Below, piece after piece: positions 32,606 to 44,800 of a stretch of DNA of 64,000 nt. This stretch comes from Mesotaenium endlicherianum. Lineage: Eukaryota > Streptophyta > Zygnematophyceae > Zygnematales > Mesotaeniaceae. The notes below the pieces were generated by a model that worked only from the letters and a program-made list of their open reading frames with translations, ran no database searches and was not told where the DNA came from. Numbering within the stretch: the first letter of the stretch is position 1; each line of letters opens with the position of its first letter. The position numbers and the translations under genes were made by a program. The stretch is from the NCBI GenBank assembly GCA_009602735.1, contig WELA01003378.1:55333-119332 (forward strand). The letters run 5' to 3'.

Positions 32606-35600
32606 GCACGAATCTTGCCTGAGACATGTCATTCACTCTCACGCACTTTTGCCAAGAAGCAGAAGGAGCAGAAGGAGAAAAAGGAAGGAGAAGAAGGGCG
32701 CGAAGAAGAAGAAGGAGTTCCCAAGGCCATTGGAGAGCCGAGGCCCCACGCTTCTGCCGACGCTGAAGATTCGTCTGAGTGTATCATAGATAAGTTAGGA
32801 TTGTAGGAGTTCCCAAGAGGGAATCTCACTGTTGAAAGTAGGAGAACTGCAGAATAGAATCTGCTAGAAGATTAGCACAGATTCGGCCGAACGCCACAAG
32901 TGTGGGTGAAGCAGCCTTAAAATGGTGAGTTGTGTGTTAGTTTCCAAGTTCTCAGAAGTCGCATTCGCATCTCGAAGAGAGAGAGTAGTATTGGCAAATA
33001 AAGCTCTCAGTGAAGAACTGAGTGAGCCGAGCCTGGCAGTGAAGAACAGTTAAGGCGCGGTGTTAAGTGGAGAGCTTGACCCAGGCCAGCATAGACGTGT
33101 AGTTTCAGAGTTTTGTAAGCTGTGACTTTGTGAAAGTTAAGCGAAAGCTTGAAGGGCGATTTTCTCTGAATCTGATGTTGTATGTCAAGCTGCTTAGAGT
33201 GTGATTCTGCAAACTACAATTTGCTCGCCTGTGAACCCAAGAACCTTAAGGCTTAAAGCCTATGAGGAAGTAAGAGACTTCCGTCCTACTTCTGAGAACT
33301 TCGGTTCTGTGGTTCAGGTGAATAGAAATTCTCAAGCAAATTGGGGATTGAGGCCTGTGAGGGCTGCCGGTGCTCAACCTGGAAGGGGACCCGGAGAAAT
33401 TCAACTGTACATGCGGTTGAGGAGTGGAAGACTCTACTACCCTGTGGAGCCTACGAAAGGTTTTGATTCAAGCCAGGGTCCACGAGGAAGTGAGACATCT
33501 GAGCGCACGGATAACCTGTGGAGTGAGCAACCGTTGGGAGACGAGTCTCGCCATACTGCCACGAACGGTGAGAATTCGTATAACACGCGAGCCTTTGTAC
33601 CCAACTTGGGCAGAGAGCACGACGTGTGGGGTAAAGATAGTGAGTCTTAGTCGCCATTCGAAATGACTGGTGATGATAAGGATGAAAATCCTAAGTTCAA
33701 GCTGTCTACAGAGTGTTTTAGTGGACGAACTGGTGGAAATAGTCTCACTTTCGAAGAGTTTGATGAAATCTATTGGGCTGATTTCTTTGAGAGAATCCAA
33801 AAGGATTCTTCTTACACTCAGTCAGTCGCTTTTATAAGCTTGGTTCAGTACTTGAACAAGGATGCCTTGTTGCTTTATCGCCAGTTCCGGAAGGATGAGA
33901 ACCTTACCCAGGAATGGGCGTTTGACGAGCAAAAGAAGGCGAGAGATTTGAAAATCCAGAAAGAGGCTGCGAAAGCCCGCCTGTCCGCTTTGTCATCAGG
34001 AAGAGCGATACCTGCTGTGCTGTTGAGAGCGTAGACTTAGCTGCACTAATACAAGAACTAACAGATGCCATGAAGCAACTCACCGAGGGTCAGCAGCGAG
34101 CGGCTACTTGAGATGATGATGCTGGGTTTGTCGCAGAATTGCGTAAAGTGTGTGCAGAATTGCCTGAAAAGATTGCTAATGCTCAGGTACAAGTAACGCG
34201 CAGGGTTGCACCTTTTACAGGGCAGCATGGTGATAGTGCCACCACGGAAGCAAGCCATGCGCAAGCGTTGGCTAGTTGCCGTAGGAATATGGAGGCTGGG
34301 GATGACCAGTTAGATTCTGAGCACTGTCTGCGTCGTTTCATTAAGTTGCTTGAAGCAAAATTCCCCTGAGGATCGCAGTCTTAAGGTGCACCGTTATGTG
34401 CATTTTGTCCGTCAGAAGAACGAGACAGTGATGGAGGTCAAATCCAGATTGGTAGACCTTGCCAAGAAGGCAGGAATCGATGAGCCTAGGATTGTAGCTG
34501 ACTAATTTCAGCACTGTGAGAGTGCAGAACAAGGATAGAGTTTTGACGTTCAACGACTGGGCCGCTCCCAATATCCTATTGGACATTGGCGCACAGCCAG
34601 TAGTCTTGGGAAAGCGAGCTGTAAAAGCTCTAAGATTGACGGCAAGGGACCTGAAAGAAAGTCCTTTTCAGTTGAGGACTGCATCTGGGCAGATTTCAAA
34701 GTCTAATGGAATGACCCGCAAGCCTGTGAAAATTGCAGTAAACTTGGGGAAACTTGAGGAGGCGTCACTGCTCATAGAATGCACGGTGACATAGGCAGAG
34801 AATTATGATGTTCTCTTGGGGACAGAAGCCCTGATTCCCCTGGGTATGGTCATTGACCTGCGGAAGCAGAAGGTGACTTACCAGTCGACAGATCGGCAGC
34901 CGACAGGAGAAATTCCCGTAAAGTTGGTTTGCTCGGGAGAGGCAAACTACGGACTGCTAGACTGTTGTGTGAATGACCGGTATCCAGACCATTATGACCT
35001 CATTATGCAACGCGAAGAGGAGGGTTACACCAGCGTCAACATGCCGACTCCCTTGGTTTGACAACCTCGGATTATGAAGCAATTGGAAGCTGTGAGTAAC
35101 AGGGACCGTGGCCCGCAAGAGCTGCTGCCAGTTCCTTATCCAGTTAAGTCTGCTGCCAATTTGATGCCTGGAGTAGACCCGCTGCCGCAAGGCATTGTGA
35201 GGATGAAGGTCCTTTTCGCAGGAGAGGAGTAGTAGTGCTGGAGTTGTTCGCCGAACTTGGTTCTGGAACCATCTCACTGATACAGCGAGGTATCCAGGTA
35301 TCCAAAGTGCTGTATGTGGACAATGATGAGAGTGCTTTAACAGCATTTAAGGAGGTCATGGGTCAGATGCGGCAGATGTACCATTTCAAGGCGTTGGTGC
35401 CTACTAGTTTGGTGCGTCTTCCTGAGGAAACATTCTCGATGTGAAGTTTGAGGACCTGTATGGTTACAGGATTGACTAGATTTTTGCGGGATTCCCTTGT
35501 CAACCTTTCTCGCAAGCTGGGAACAGGAGAGGATTCAGTGACCCGCGAGCACAACACTGGGGATGGATAGTGAAAATCATTGGTATGCTGCGGGAACGCC

Positions 35601-35611
35601 AGCATCTCTAC
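32606..35611 (+). mobile_element. Family-M retroelement block 1: Gag-like, protease-like and methyltransferase N-terminal part
   Basis: This is a fossil LTR-type retroelement. 32606-33200 looks like leader sequence. 33201-34500 holds Gag-like frames (WADFFERIQKDS; later a charged helical part). 34540-35060 holds a retropepsin-like region (LLDIGAQPVVLG, then YDVLLGTEALIPLGM). 35230-35611 holds the first half of a C5 cytosine methyltransferase: motif I (LELFAELGSGT) with the acidic YVDND, then motif IV (GFPCQPFSQAG). It is broken, with many breaks, and ends at 35611 (TCTAC), where an antisense family-A LTR begins. The superfamily is undecided because no reverse transcriptase is visible. The methyltransferase call rests on motif order and spacing. 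Confidence 0.72.
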
Positions 35612-36319
35612 TGAAATGAATCGACTTACCAAATAGGCGATTAACAATTAATAAAGATCTTTATATCAGCAAGTAATCTTTATGGATTTTCCGTTAACTG
35701 ATTAAAACACACTAGCAGTGGACAACACTCGTAAGTCAAATGCGAGTAAACCAGCATCAATCATGCAATCAGTAAACTCATACATAAGCAAGGCTAGGAG
35801 ACAGTGCGTATCAATGGCTTCTCGCCTTGGATTCAGATCTCTCTGAGTAAGCTGTACAAGAGAGTTGGCCTCGTTTCCAAATGCCGGACTCGAGAGCAAT
35901 GCCTAGCATATGTACATGGAATGAGTTTACTGTTCAACGGCCAGTGCGATGGCACCGCTTACCCGGGAGTTAACCACGTTGGTAGAACCTCGGTTAACCA
36001 AATCCACCGCCATCTCCCATCATCCCGAATCGCCATCCATCATAGGGATGTCATCTGGCCATTCATCTAGCCTATCACACTTAGATGCATATCGAGGCAG
36101 TTCGCTGCTACCGAGTACGGAAGTCAGCTGGCTGTCAAAGAATGTGTCGGCAAGCTGACTTAAGTTGACTTCAGCCTGCTGCTTCCGGCTGAGTGATTAA
36201 ACTGCTATTAAGTATAAAGTCCAGCAGAATGACTATTTAATTAGAGTTCAGCATGCTAAACTTGATTAACTATTATATTTAAATGAATATTATATCTACC
36301 AATATATTGATTCATTACA
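35612..36319 (-). repeat. Family-A LTR (3' LTR of antisense copy)
   Basis: The 708-bp LTR is the reverse complement of family-A LTRs, from TGAAATGAATCG to TGATTCATTACA. It has two U3 repeat units, unlike the three in 6760-15604. The flank TCTAC at 35607-35611 matches that beside the LTR at 44801. Confidence 0.9.
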
Positions 36320-36430
36320 ATCCCTCCAACTTAACTTGTTGTCGCCTCAACGACATTAAACTGTAGAAATCTTAAATAAGGGAACTGAGCCTGACCAGCC
36401 TCCGCCACTGACTGCCCTTTAGCCTGTCAC

Positions 36431-38130
36431 CTAGGGGGTTGTTCCTGGGGCTCCAGAATCAGGAGACTGAGATTTGGACCTAGATCTGGATAGCCCTCTA
36501 GGTCTGTCAGCTGGCCTTCTAATGAACCCCGTTTGTTCTAAAGGTTGACCTCGAGGAGAACGAAGGATGGTAGCCTGCTCTTCACCCACTTGGGTGTTGA
36601 TCCCCACATAGACAGGCATTCCAGTAGGATGCTGAAATACATTGGCAAGAGGTACATGTCCCTGAGCAAAGGGGGAGGCGGGCATACCTCTGGCCACCCC
36701 GCGTGGCCCTCTTCTGAAACCCCTGCCATCTGGGGATTTCTGCCAGTGTCTGCTGCCAAGTACAGTCAAATCAGCTTCTTCTCCTGCTTGGGCAGGTGGG
36801 CTGGGGGAGCGAGTGCGGGGTCCAGTTGCCTCCATGACCGGGATCACGTTCCATATACCTGATCTTGGTTCCTTAGGAAGTGCCCCTGCCTGCTCCCGTG
36901 TCTCCTGAGTACCAGCTCCTGATGCTTCTCCTCTGCCTTGTTCTTCTTCCTCATCCCCCTCATCCTCCTCCTCTGAGAGAGTAGGAGTCTCGTCAACTAA
37001 GTCGTTTCGCTCTCTGGTAGACATGGAGTAGTCTACTGATCTCCCGTTCTTAGGGCGCGCTGGAGGTTGCTTGGCCTTCAGCCTGCTAATATCTATCCGG
37101 CCTGCATTCTTTGCCCATTTGACGAAGGCATGCTTTCCCTTAGAGAAGTAATCTCTTCCCCTCCTCCTGTGCTCTTTGGTCTCTGCATTCATATTGCTCA
37201 GGCAGCCATTCAGCCTGGGATCCCAAGGGGCAATGTGAGGAGGTAGGATGAGGCAGCCGTCTAGGCCATAGTGGAAGTCGTCGGGTTGGGCTCGGTCACA
37301 ATCCTGCTTTTTGTTTGTGACGGTCATTCACCTCCAGCCTGTGGGCTGCTGGTAGTACTGGGGTCCATGCTCAGCTTTTCTCAGTTTACATGGGAACCAG
37401 TGGGGAGAAAACATCTGCTGTCCTGCTTCCCTGGCCAAGTACTCCCAGCTCCTTCTCTCAACTTCATTGTAAGCTGGCAATAGTGTGAGGTAGAATACCG
37501 TATCCTTAAAGCTATCGGGCCGCAAGCTTACCATCCTGATGAGTCTCTGATCTCCCACTATTCCCGGTATTGGGACTGGCTTGTACTCAGAATCATCGGC
37601 ATGATACCGGGCCTGCTCTGCTGTATAGCCCACCATCTTGGCATAATCCTCGTAGAGGACCACACCAGTGTGTCTCTCAATGTACCTATCCAGTGCTGCA
37701 GTTCCTTCCCTCTATAGCAGTGCTGTCTGTTCCAGCTTGTTGATCTCCTGGGCTGCCAGCAATGCTTCCTTCAGGTTATCAAAGTTTTGGCCACCCACCA
37801 CAGTATACCTGTAAGTGGCCAAGCTCTTACGCCTGTCCGCTTCAGCCTTTTACCTTCTCTCCTCCTCTGCCGCTGCCGCTTCTCTCGTTGTTTCTTCTGT
37901 CTCTCCTCCTCAGCTTTCCTGAGGTTTTCCGCTTCCTGATCCTTCTTCCTCTGTGCTTCTTCTGCCGCCTCTTGTTGTTTGCGGACCCTCTCTTGTTCGA
38001 TCCTGGTGAGGGACGTCGCCGTCAGATCCTTCTGGTATTGCTCCATTGTCCTCTTAGCTTCTTCTGCCTTGCGCTTCCAATCCTCCTTTTGGGTGGTGGG
38101 AGCCATCCTGTACATGTAACCAGGGCACAA
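36431..38130 (-). pseudogene. Extra ORF remnant of the antisense family-A copy
   Basis: This is a relative of 13070-14746 with the same order: coiled-coil N-terminus (near 38110), central domain, acidic run, Pro/Arg-rich SR tail. The branch-point and acceptor arrangement before the ATG is also kept. It is broken in a few places. Confidence 0.82.
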
Positions 38131-38510
38131 GTTAGTAGGATATTGACCTTTGTCCTAGAAGTTGCAGGAAGGGAGTAAGTTCGTTTTAGTATGGTGTATT
38201 CGTTCCTGTTTACCTTACAGGGTGCTTGCTAGGAGTTGACGTAGTTGCGGTGCGCTAGACATAAACATATGAATGTGGTTATAGGTGTGTTAAGTGATGC
38301 ATGGCTGTGCGAGGCTCTTTGTCCATTCGCTAAAGGTGCTTTATGTGGGCCAGGCTGTCCCCTCTGTCACTATGCTGACACTTAGGGTTCACATAACTGT
38401 CCCTAACTGTCCCTTTCTCGCTCTCGCACACTAACTGTCATATACTTTCCCCTCCAACTTAAATGGAGACAGGACCTCCTGTCACCTGCCCGTGTCAACT
38501 GAAATGACTG

Positions 38511-41500
38511 TTAGGGAGGTGCTCCAGCCGCCCGAAGGTGGAATCGTTTCAACGCCCCTTTGGCATTAGTCAAATGGTCTTTAAATTCCCAAGTGTCCCC
38601 TGAGGCATCGTAACCCTTCCATCGAATGAGGTACTTCATGACATATTTAGACGATCGACAGACCGAGCGCGCGTCTAAAATCTCCTCAACCTCATATTCC
38701 TCATGGTCGCCGTCCCGGACAGCGGGGACCGGTCCCGGTTGGACAGGTAACCGACCCGTGAACAGTGTATCACCTTTGATGTAGGGTTCCAGGAAGGAGA
38801 CATTAGAGACCGGATGACCCTTGTATTCGGTTGACACGTTCAGTTTGTAAGCGTTCTGACCGACACGACGCACCACCGAATATGGACCGACCCAGACAGG
38901 GCCAAGCTTTTTCTTGACCACACCAGGGAGGTACAGGTGCTGAGAATGTAGTTTGACCAAATCGCCTTTAGAAAAGGTCGGTTCGCGACGGTGCTGATTA
39001 GCGTACTTTTGTTGGTTTTCTTGGGCTCTGTGTAGGTTTTGCTGGACTTCTGACAGGGTGTCAGCAAACTCCTGAGTTAACTGGAGAGAGACCGGATTGT
39101 CAATCCCTTTAGGGTGAGTTAAAGACTCCCCTAGGACATCTAAAGGAGACTTAGGGACTCTACCCAGGCTGAGTTCAAAAGAAGTCTTGCCCATTGACGC
39201 GTGCACCGCACTGTTGACCGCAAATTGGATTTGGGGTAACAAGTCATCCCAATTATCTTGTTATTGGTTAATATAGGCTCTCAGTACCTCTTGCAGAACT
39301 CGGTTAGTTCTCTCAGTCTGCCCATCAGTCCGAGGGTGGTTTGCTGTGCTGAGCAGCTGTGTGACTCTCATTAACCCCATTAAAGCCCTCCAGAACTTAG
39401 AGATAAATTTTGAGTCTCTGTCTGAGATTGTATTAGAGGGTAGCCCATGTTGGCATACTACATGGTTGTAGAACTGTCGCTGTTTCGAGTGCAGTTACTT
39501 TGACGGTTGTGGGGATGAAAATGGCCATTTTTGTCAGTTTATTCACGACTACCAATATCGAATCATGCCCATTGGCAGTTCGTGGCAGTGTGACCACCCA
39601 GTCCATTGATATCGTTTCCCAGCGACCAGCTGGGATGGGCAGTGAATGTAAGAGGCTCCCCGGTGGTGTGTGCCTAGACTTGTTCTTTTGACATTGGTCA
39701 CAAGACTTAACGTATTTCAAGACCTCTCGAGGTAAATCCTCCCAATGATAATGTTTTGCCAGTTTGCCAACAGTTTTGGCCTGCCCCAAATGCCAACCCA
39801 GTAAACTGTCATGTGCTTGACTCAATAAAAGGGACCTTATTTCCAAGTTATGAGGAATGACCAGCTTCAGCCCGCCTGAAGCGGTTTCAGACACCCAGAC
39901 CCCTCCCTGAAGCTTATACCCGAGTGCAGTAGCACGACACATACCAGTAGTGGGGCTGGGCTCTAATGTTGGGTCAGAAAGGTAGGCTTTCCTAAGTTGT
40001 TCAAGGAAGGACTTTTTTACTTTTAGTGAAGTGAGTGCACACAGAACTTTATCTACAGCATGCTGACTAAAGTTCCTTTCTGTCAAGTCAGGTCTTCTAG
40101 AGAGTGCATCAGCAGGATTCAACTTCCCTGGTTTGTAGTCGATCTGGACTTGGAACTGCTCCAGCATCTGGCTTCAGCGGTTCTCCCTCCTCGACAGCTT
40201 GGACTTCTTCTGAAAGTGGGTCAGAGCTAGATGATCTGTAATCACCTTAAAAGCTTTACCATGTAAGCATGCTCTCCACTGTTTGAGAACATGAATGATA
40301 GCTAGCAGCTCTTTATCATGCACTGGCTAATTAATCTTCGCTGGATTAAATTTCATAGACTTGTACAACACAGGGTGCCAATGTTGCCGTACCTTACCAT
40401 CCTTAGTGGTTTTGTCAGCAGGCTGCAACAAAATAGCATCCAGTCGGAGGCATCAGTCACCACCTGCACCGGTTTGCTGGGGTCATACACGGCTAGCACG
40501 GGGGCAGAACAAGGGGCATCTTTAAGGGTCTAGAAGGCAGCCTGCTGCTCTCCCCTCACACATACCCTATGTCTTTCTTAGTAAGATCAGTGAGTTTACT
40601 GGCCTTTGTAGAATAATTCTCAATAAATCTACTATAGTAATTAGCCAACCCGAGGAAGGATCTAACTTCAGAGACAGACTGTGGTACTGGCCAGTCCCTT
40701 ATGGTCTGGACTTTCTTAGGATCCACGCTGATACCTTCTTTGTTGACAATGTGGCCTAAGAATTCAATACTTTCTTTAAAGAAATCACACTTGCTCATTT
40801 TAGCATATAAGTGATTTTTTCTCAGAGTGGCCATCACTGTGTTCAAGTGTCCAGCGTGCTGAGCTTCATCTATAGAGAAAATTAATATATCATCCAAGAA
40901 AACTTGCACAAACTTATCCAAGTAAGGTTTGAAAATGTCATTCATAGCACCCATGAAGGTCGCAGGGGCATTAATCAGTCCAAATGGCATCACGTTGAAC
41001 TCATAGTGTCCATAACGTGTGCGGAAGGCAGTCTTGTGCTCATCCCCCTCAGCAATTCTGATTTGATGATAACCACTCTTGAGATCTATCTTACTGAACA
41101 CCTTAGCACCAGACAGGGTATCGAGCAAGTTCTCGATTCTGGGTAAAACATACTTGTTCCTTACTGTAATTCTGTTCCGAGCTCTGTAATCCACACACAT
41201 CCGCATATTGCCATCCTTTTTCTTAACGAACAGGATGGGTGCGCCATAAAGGTAATTTATTGTGGGAAATGTAACCATTTTCCTCAAGCTCTGCGATCTG
41301 TGTTTTCAACTCCTCGCTCTTGACATAAGACAAGCCATAAGTGCGTTGCCAGGGTGGCTGACTCCCAGGTAATAAATCAATTCTATGATCTACTTCACTC
41401 TTAGGGGGTAGTTCTGGAGGCATATGAAATACATCCGTATACTTAGCAACAACTTTTGCAGCAGTAGGGTGCTCCGGAGGGCTTACCTTTTTGTCCACCA

Positions 41501-42017
41501 CTTCTTCAGGTTGAGGAGGTACCTCTCTTAGCAGCAGACAAAACATTCTGTCTTCCTTCTGGTTCCAGCTTTTGACGAACTCCATTGCATTCAGCAACTT
41601 GCATCTTTCTGGAAGCCTCTTCTTTTCCTTCATTTGCCATCCATACAGGACAAGAGGAAAAGCACTCGTGTGTCCTCCCGGGATACTTGAGGCATCTCTA
41701 AGGAATATTTTTCTATTCCCTTGGGTGACAGTAGGCAGCCTTAGCCGCTTAACTGAGTCCTTATGGATAAAAGTATGTGACGCCCCTCCGTCAACAAGTG
41801 CCCTAACCTTCCTACCTGCAATCATGCAATGCAGTAGGATAGGGGGGACTGTCTTTTCCTGACTTTCGCATTGTTCTCCTGACTTAGCAAAGAAATGTTG
41901 GACATCGGGTGGAACAAGAGCATCCAGAGTGTGCACTCTCTGGATGTCTATATTGCTGATGGTCTCCTTTATCTGGTTGTCAGGCATGCATAGTGAATCC
42001 ATTTCAGCAAGACCCAT
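38511..42017 (-). pseudogene. pol: Pol remnant of the antisense family-A copy
   Basis: Successive minus-strand pieces carry protease, reverse transcriptase (FLDDILIFS), RNase H, integrase and chromodomain sequence closely related to 9086-12802. The frame is interrupted several times. Confidence 0.85.
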
Positions 42018-42105
42018 AATACCTGCTACGAGGGCAGTTTGTGACGACTCACTATCTCTAGCATCCTCACAGCCAGTAGACTGGAAGACCGACTGTTGTT
42101 GAATT

Positions 42106-42759
42106 TTAAAGGCTGGTCTTTTCTCTCGACCTTAGGGAGGTGCTTGACTGGACACTTCTCTCTGAAGTGACCTGGCTGCTGGCAATGGAAGCAAATCGAT
42201 TTTGCTGAGGCTGGTCTTGGCTTAGTCCTACCACCACCTCTTCCATAGCCGCCTCGAGGGAAACCACCTCTACCTCTAGACTGTATGGCATTATACTCAT
42301 ACTCATATCCATCACCCTGATCATCCTCAGCCTGGTCTCCTTCAATTGCATTGTAGGAATCGTGGGGCTTTTTGACACCAAAGCATTACTCTGGCGCTTG
42401 TGATTGAACTGCTGCTGATCCCAGGCATCAGCATCCTGGATCAAGTCAGCCAGTTTCTCATACTTCTTCTCAGCGAAATGACCAGAGACTTCGGATTTCA
42501 AGCCATACCTGAAGTATGCTATCCTATACCGTTCTGGCAAGTCTGGCTGCTTCATCATGTTCTCCTGGAACTTTTGAGCAAACTCAGCAACTGACGTGGT
42601 CTGCTTCAGTGTTAGGGAGATCATCGCATAGATAGCTTTCTCCTGCTAATTGATGACATCAAACTTCTCATGCAACTTCTCGACAAACTCTACCCACGTA
42701 GGGTCATCGAGTTGCAGAGTCTTACGCTCCCCTTTCCAGTAAAGCCACCAGTCTGCGGC
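42106..42759 (-). pseudogene. gag: Gag remnant of the antisense family-A copy
   Basis: The C-terminal part of a family-A Gag, including capsid words ([16 protein letters not shown]) and zinc-knuckle sequence, begins directly at the LTR. The N-terminal part is absent. Confidence 0.82.
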
Positions 42760-43480
42760 TGAAACGAATCGACTTACCAAATAGGCGATTAACAATTGAT
42801 AAAGATCTTTATATCAGCAAGTAATCTTTATGGATTTTTCGTTAACAGATTAAACGGCAAAAGGACAACACACTAGCAGTGAACGACACTCGTAAGTCAA
42901 ATGTGAGTAAACCAGCATCAATCATGCAATCAGTAAACTCATACATAAGCAAGGCTAGAAGACAGTCCGTATCAATGGCTTCTCGCCTTGGATTCAGATC
43001 TCTCCCAGTAAGCTGTACAAGAGAGTTGGCCTCGTTTCCAAATGCCGAACTCGAGAGCAATGCCTAGCATATGTACATGGAATGAGTTTACTGTTCAACG
43101 GCCTGTGCGATGGCACCACCTACCCGGGGGTTAACCACGTTGGTAGGACCTCGGTTAACCAAATCCACCGCCATCTCCCATCATCCCGAATTGCCATCCA
43201 TCATAGGGATGTCATCTGGCCATTCATCTAGCATACCACACTTAGATGCATATCGAGGCAGTTCGCTGCTACCGAGTACGGAAGTCAGCTGGCTGTCAAA
43301 GAATGTGTCAGCAAGCTGACTTAAGCTGACTTCAGCCTGCTGCTTCTGGCTGAGTCGTTAAACTGATATTAAATTATAAAGTCCAGCAAAATGATTATTA
43401 ACTAGAGTTCAACAGGCTGAACTTATTTAACTGTTATATTTAAATGAATATTATATTAACCAATATACTGATTTATTACA
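42760..43480 (-). repeat. Family-A LTR (5' LTR of antisense copy)
   Basis: This 721-bp LTR shares subfamily features (TATATTGGTTAATATAATA) and the same length with the solo LTR at 49589-50309. Both sit at the same point of family-M sequence (CCATTTG before the LTR start). Confidence 0.9.
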
Positions 43481-44800
43481 CAAATGGTCTTTCCAGACCC
43501 TCCAAAATTTCTTGAATTCTGACTGCATTTTTCAACTGTGCTGCCAATTGTATCTTGTAAATGCCCTTTGGCCTCTGGCTTTGGGCTCATCAGAACAGGT
43601 GTGGCGGGCAATCTGTCGACTGTCTCCTTCCTGCGTTCTTCAAAAATCACCTCCAGGCAAATGGTCTTTCCAGACCCTCCAGAATTTCCTGAATTCTGAC
43701 TGCATTCTTCGGCCCATTTGCCAATATTGCACTAGCGTTCTTGATTTCTTGACGTTGCCGCGTCTGGGGATGGGCTGCCGTAGACCTGGTCTTGGGCCAT
43801 GTTTCGTAACTCAGAAGTGGTCTCTTCCTCCCATTCCGGCATCCTCACAAATATTTGGCTGGAGCGTTCTGCAGATAATGGGACCTCCTGTGATTTGCTT
43901 GCTGCAGCGCTCGCCAAAGGGTTTGCTTCACCAGTTGCCTGGTCTTCCATGGCTACGTCGCCCCGCAGCCTTCGCAGCTCTCTTTCCAGAGGGTCGTGTA
44001 GAGCCGTCATCCGATTATCAATTTGTGCCAGTAGGTCTTGACACCTGGTCAGCTCTGCCACTCTGGTTTCTCTGAGTGCTTCACCTTGGTCAGCCTCAGC
44101 TGCGTCCCTTTCAACACCGTATTCTTCTTGTCGCTGATGCGCTTCCCTGATAGCTCTCTGATCAGAGATTGGCACCACATGGACTCCAATCGTTACTGGT
44201 CTCGGCCTGGGCATAGGCTTGTCAGAGAATGTCATCTGCTGCCAAGTCATGATCGTCTCCACCAACCACGTCATGGAGTGATGCCCAATCATATTGCCGA
44301 ATATCTTTCCAGCGTCGTCCTGTCCCACCATCGCAACAATTTCTTGTGCAATGAAGTTGGGTACCCCCAGGCACCTTCCCTTCTCTTCAGCTGTCGCCTC
44401 TCTCCACTGAGCTTCTCTGTCGTGCGCATTCTTGACCATTCTTGGTCCTCCATTCACGAATGCGCGTGATCCTCGGTATGCCGGTATGGCTCGTTGACGA
44501 CGTACTGTGGATAGGAATCCCTCCTGATCACTGGCTTGGTTTCCACCATCAGTGCTTCTCCCACAGAAACTGCCGTTGGTGTGCGCCGCGTAATCTCCTC
44601 CATCTCCCTCAGGATTTCAATGGACATGCCGTTGGTCCAGAATAGTCTGGCCCGGTGTGAGAGTCCTCCATGCCTGGCGTCGTTGATCAATACATGATGA
44701 CCCAGGGTGGAGTCGAAGACCAGCCATGGATCTCCTGGCTTCATCGGGTTGTAATTCATCCCTGGATGTACATTCTCAATCACAAACATCGGTGGGTAGA
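43481..44800 (-). mobile_element. Family-M retroelement block 2: methyltransferase C-terminal part and tail
   Basis: Minus-strand reading from 44800 gives a second methyltransferase portion: motif VI-type ENV (PPMFVIENVHPG), motif VIII-like SHRARLFWTNG, a motif IX-like stretch (ATAEEKGRCLG) and a motif X-like GNMIGHHSMTW. The HRAR.FW form resembles DNMT3/DRM-type enzymes more than DNMT1. A Glu/Arg-rich coiled tail follows. Near its lower end a ~50-bp stretch is present twice (43481-43530 and 43658-43708). The block ends in TCTAC on the minus strand (44796-44800) against a family-A LTR. It is a broken fossil. Confidence 0.68.

Larger units (their letters stand above)
35612..43480 (-). mobile_element. 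Broken family-A chromovirus copy, antisense
   Basis: Read on the minus strand: LTR (43480-42760), Gag lacking its first part, Pol (about 42017-38511), internal purine tract, extra ORF (38130-36431), hairpin, purine tract, LTR (36319-35612). The LTR joins directly to the inside of Gag with no primer site, as the first remnant in the window also does with its own interior. It is broken, with roughly ten breaks spread over gag, pol and the extra ORF. The outer flanks do not match (TCTAC at 35607-35611, CAAAT at 43481-43485), so the copy has been rearranged since insertion. It is clearly older than 6760-15604. Confidence 0.88.
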
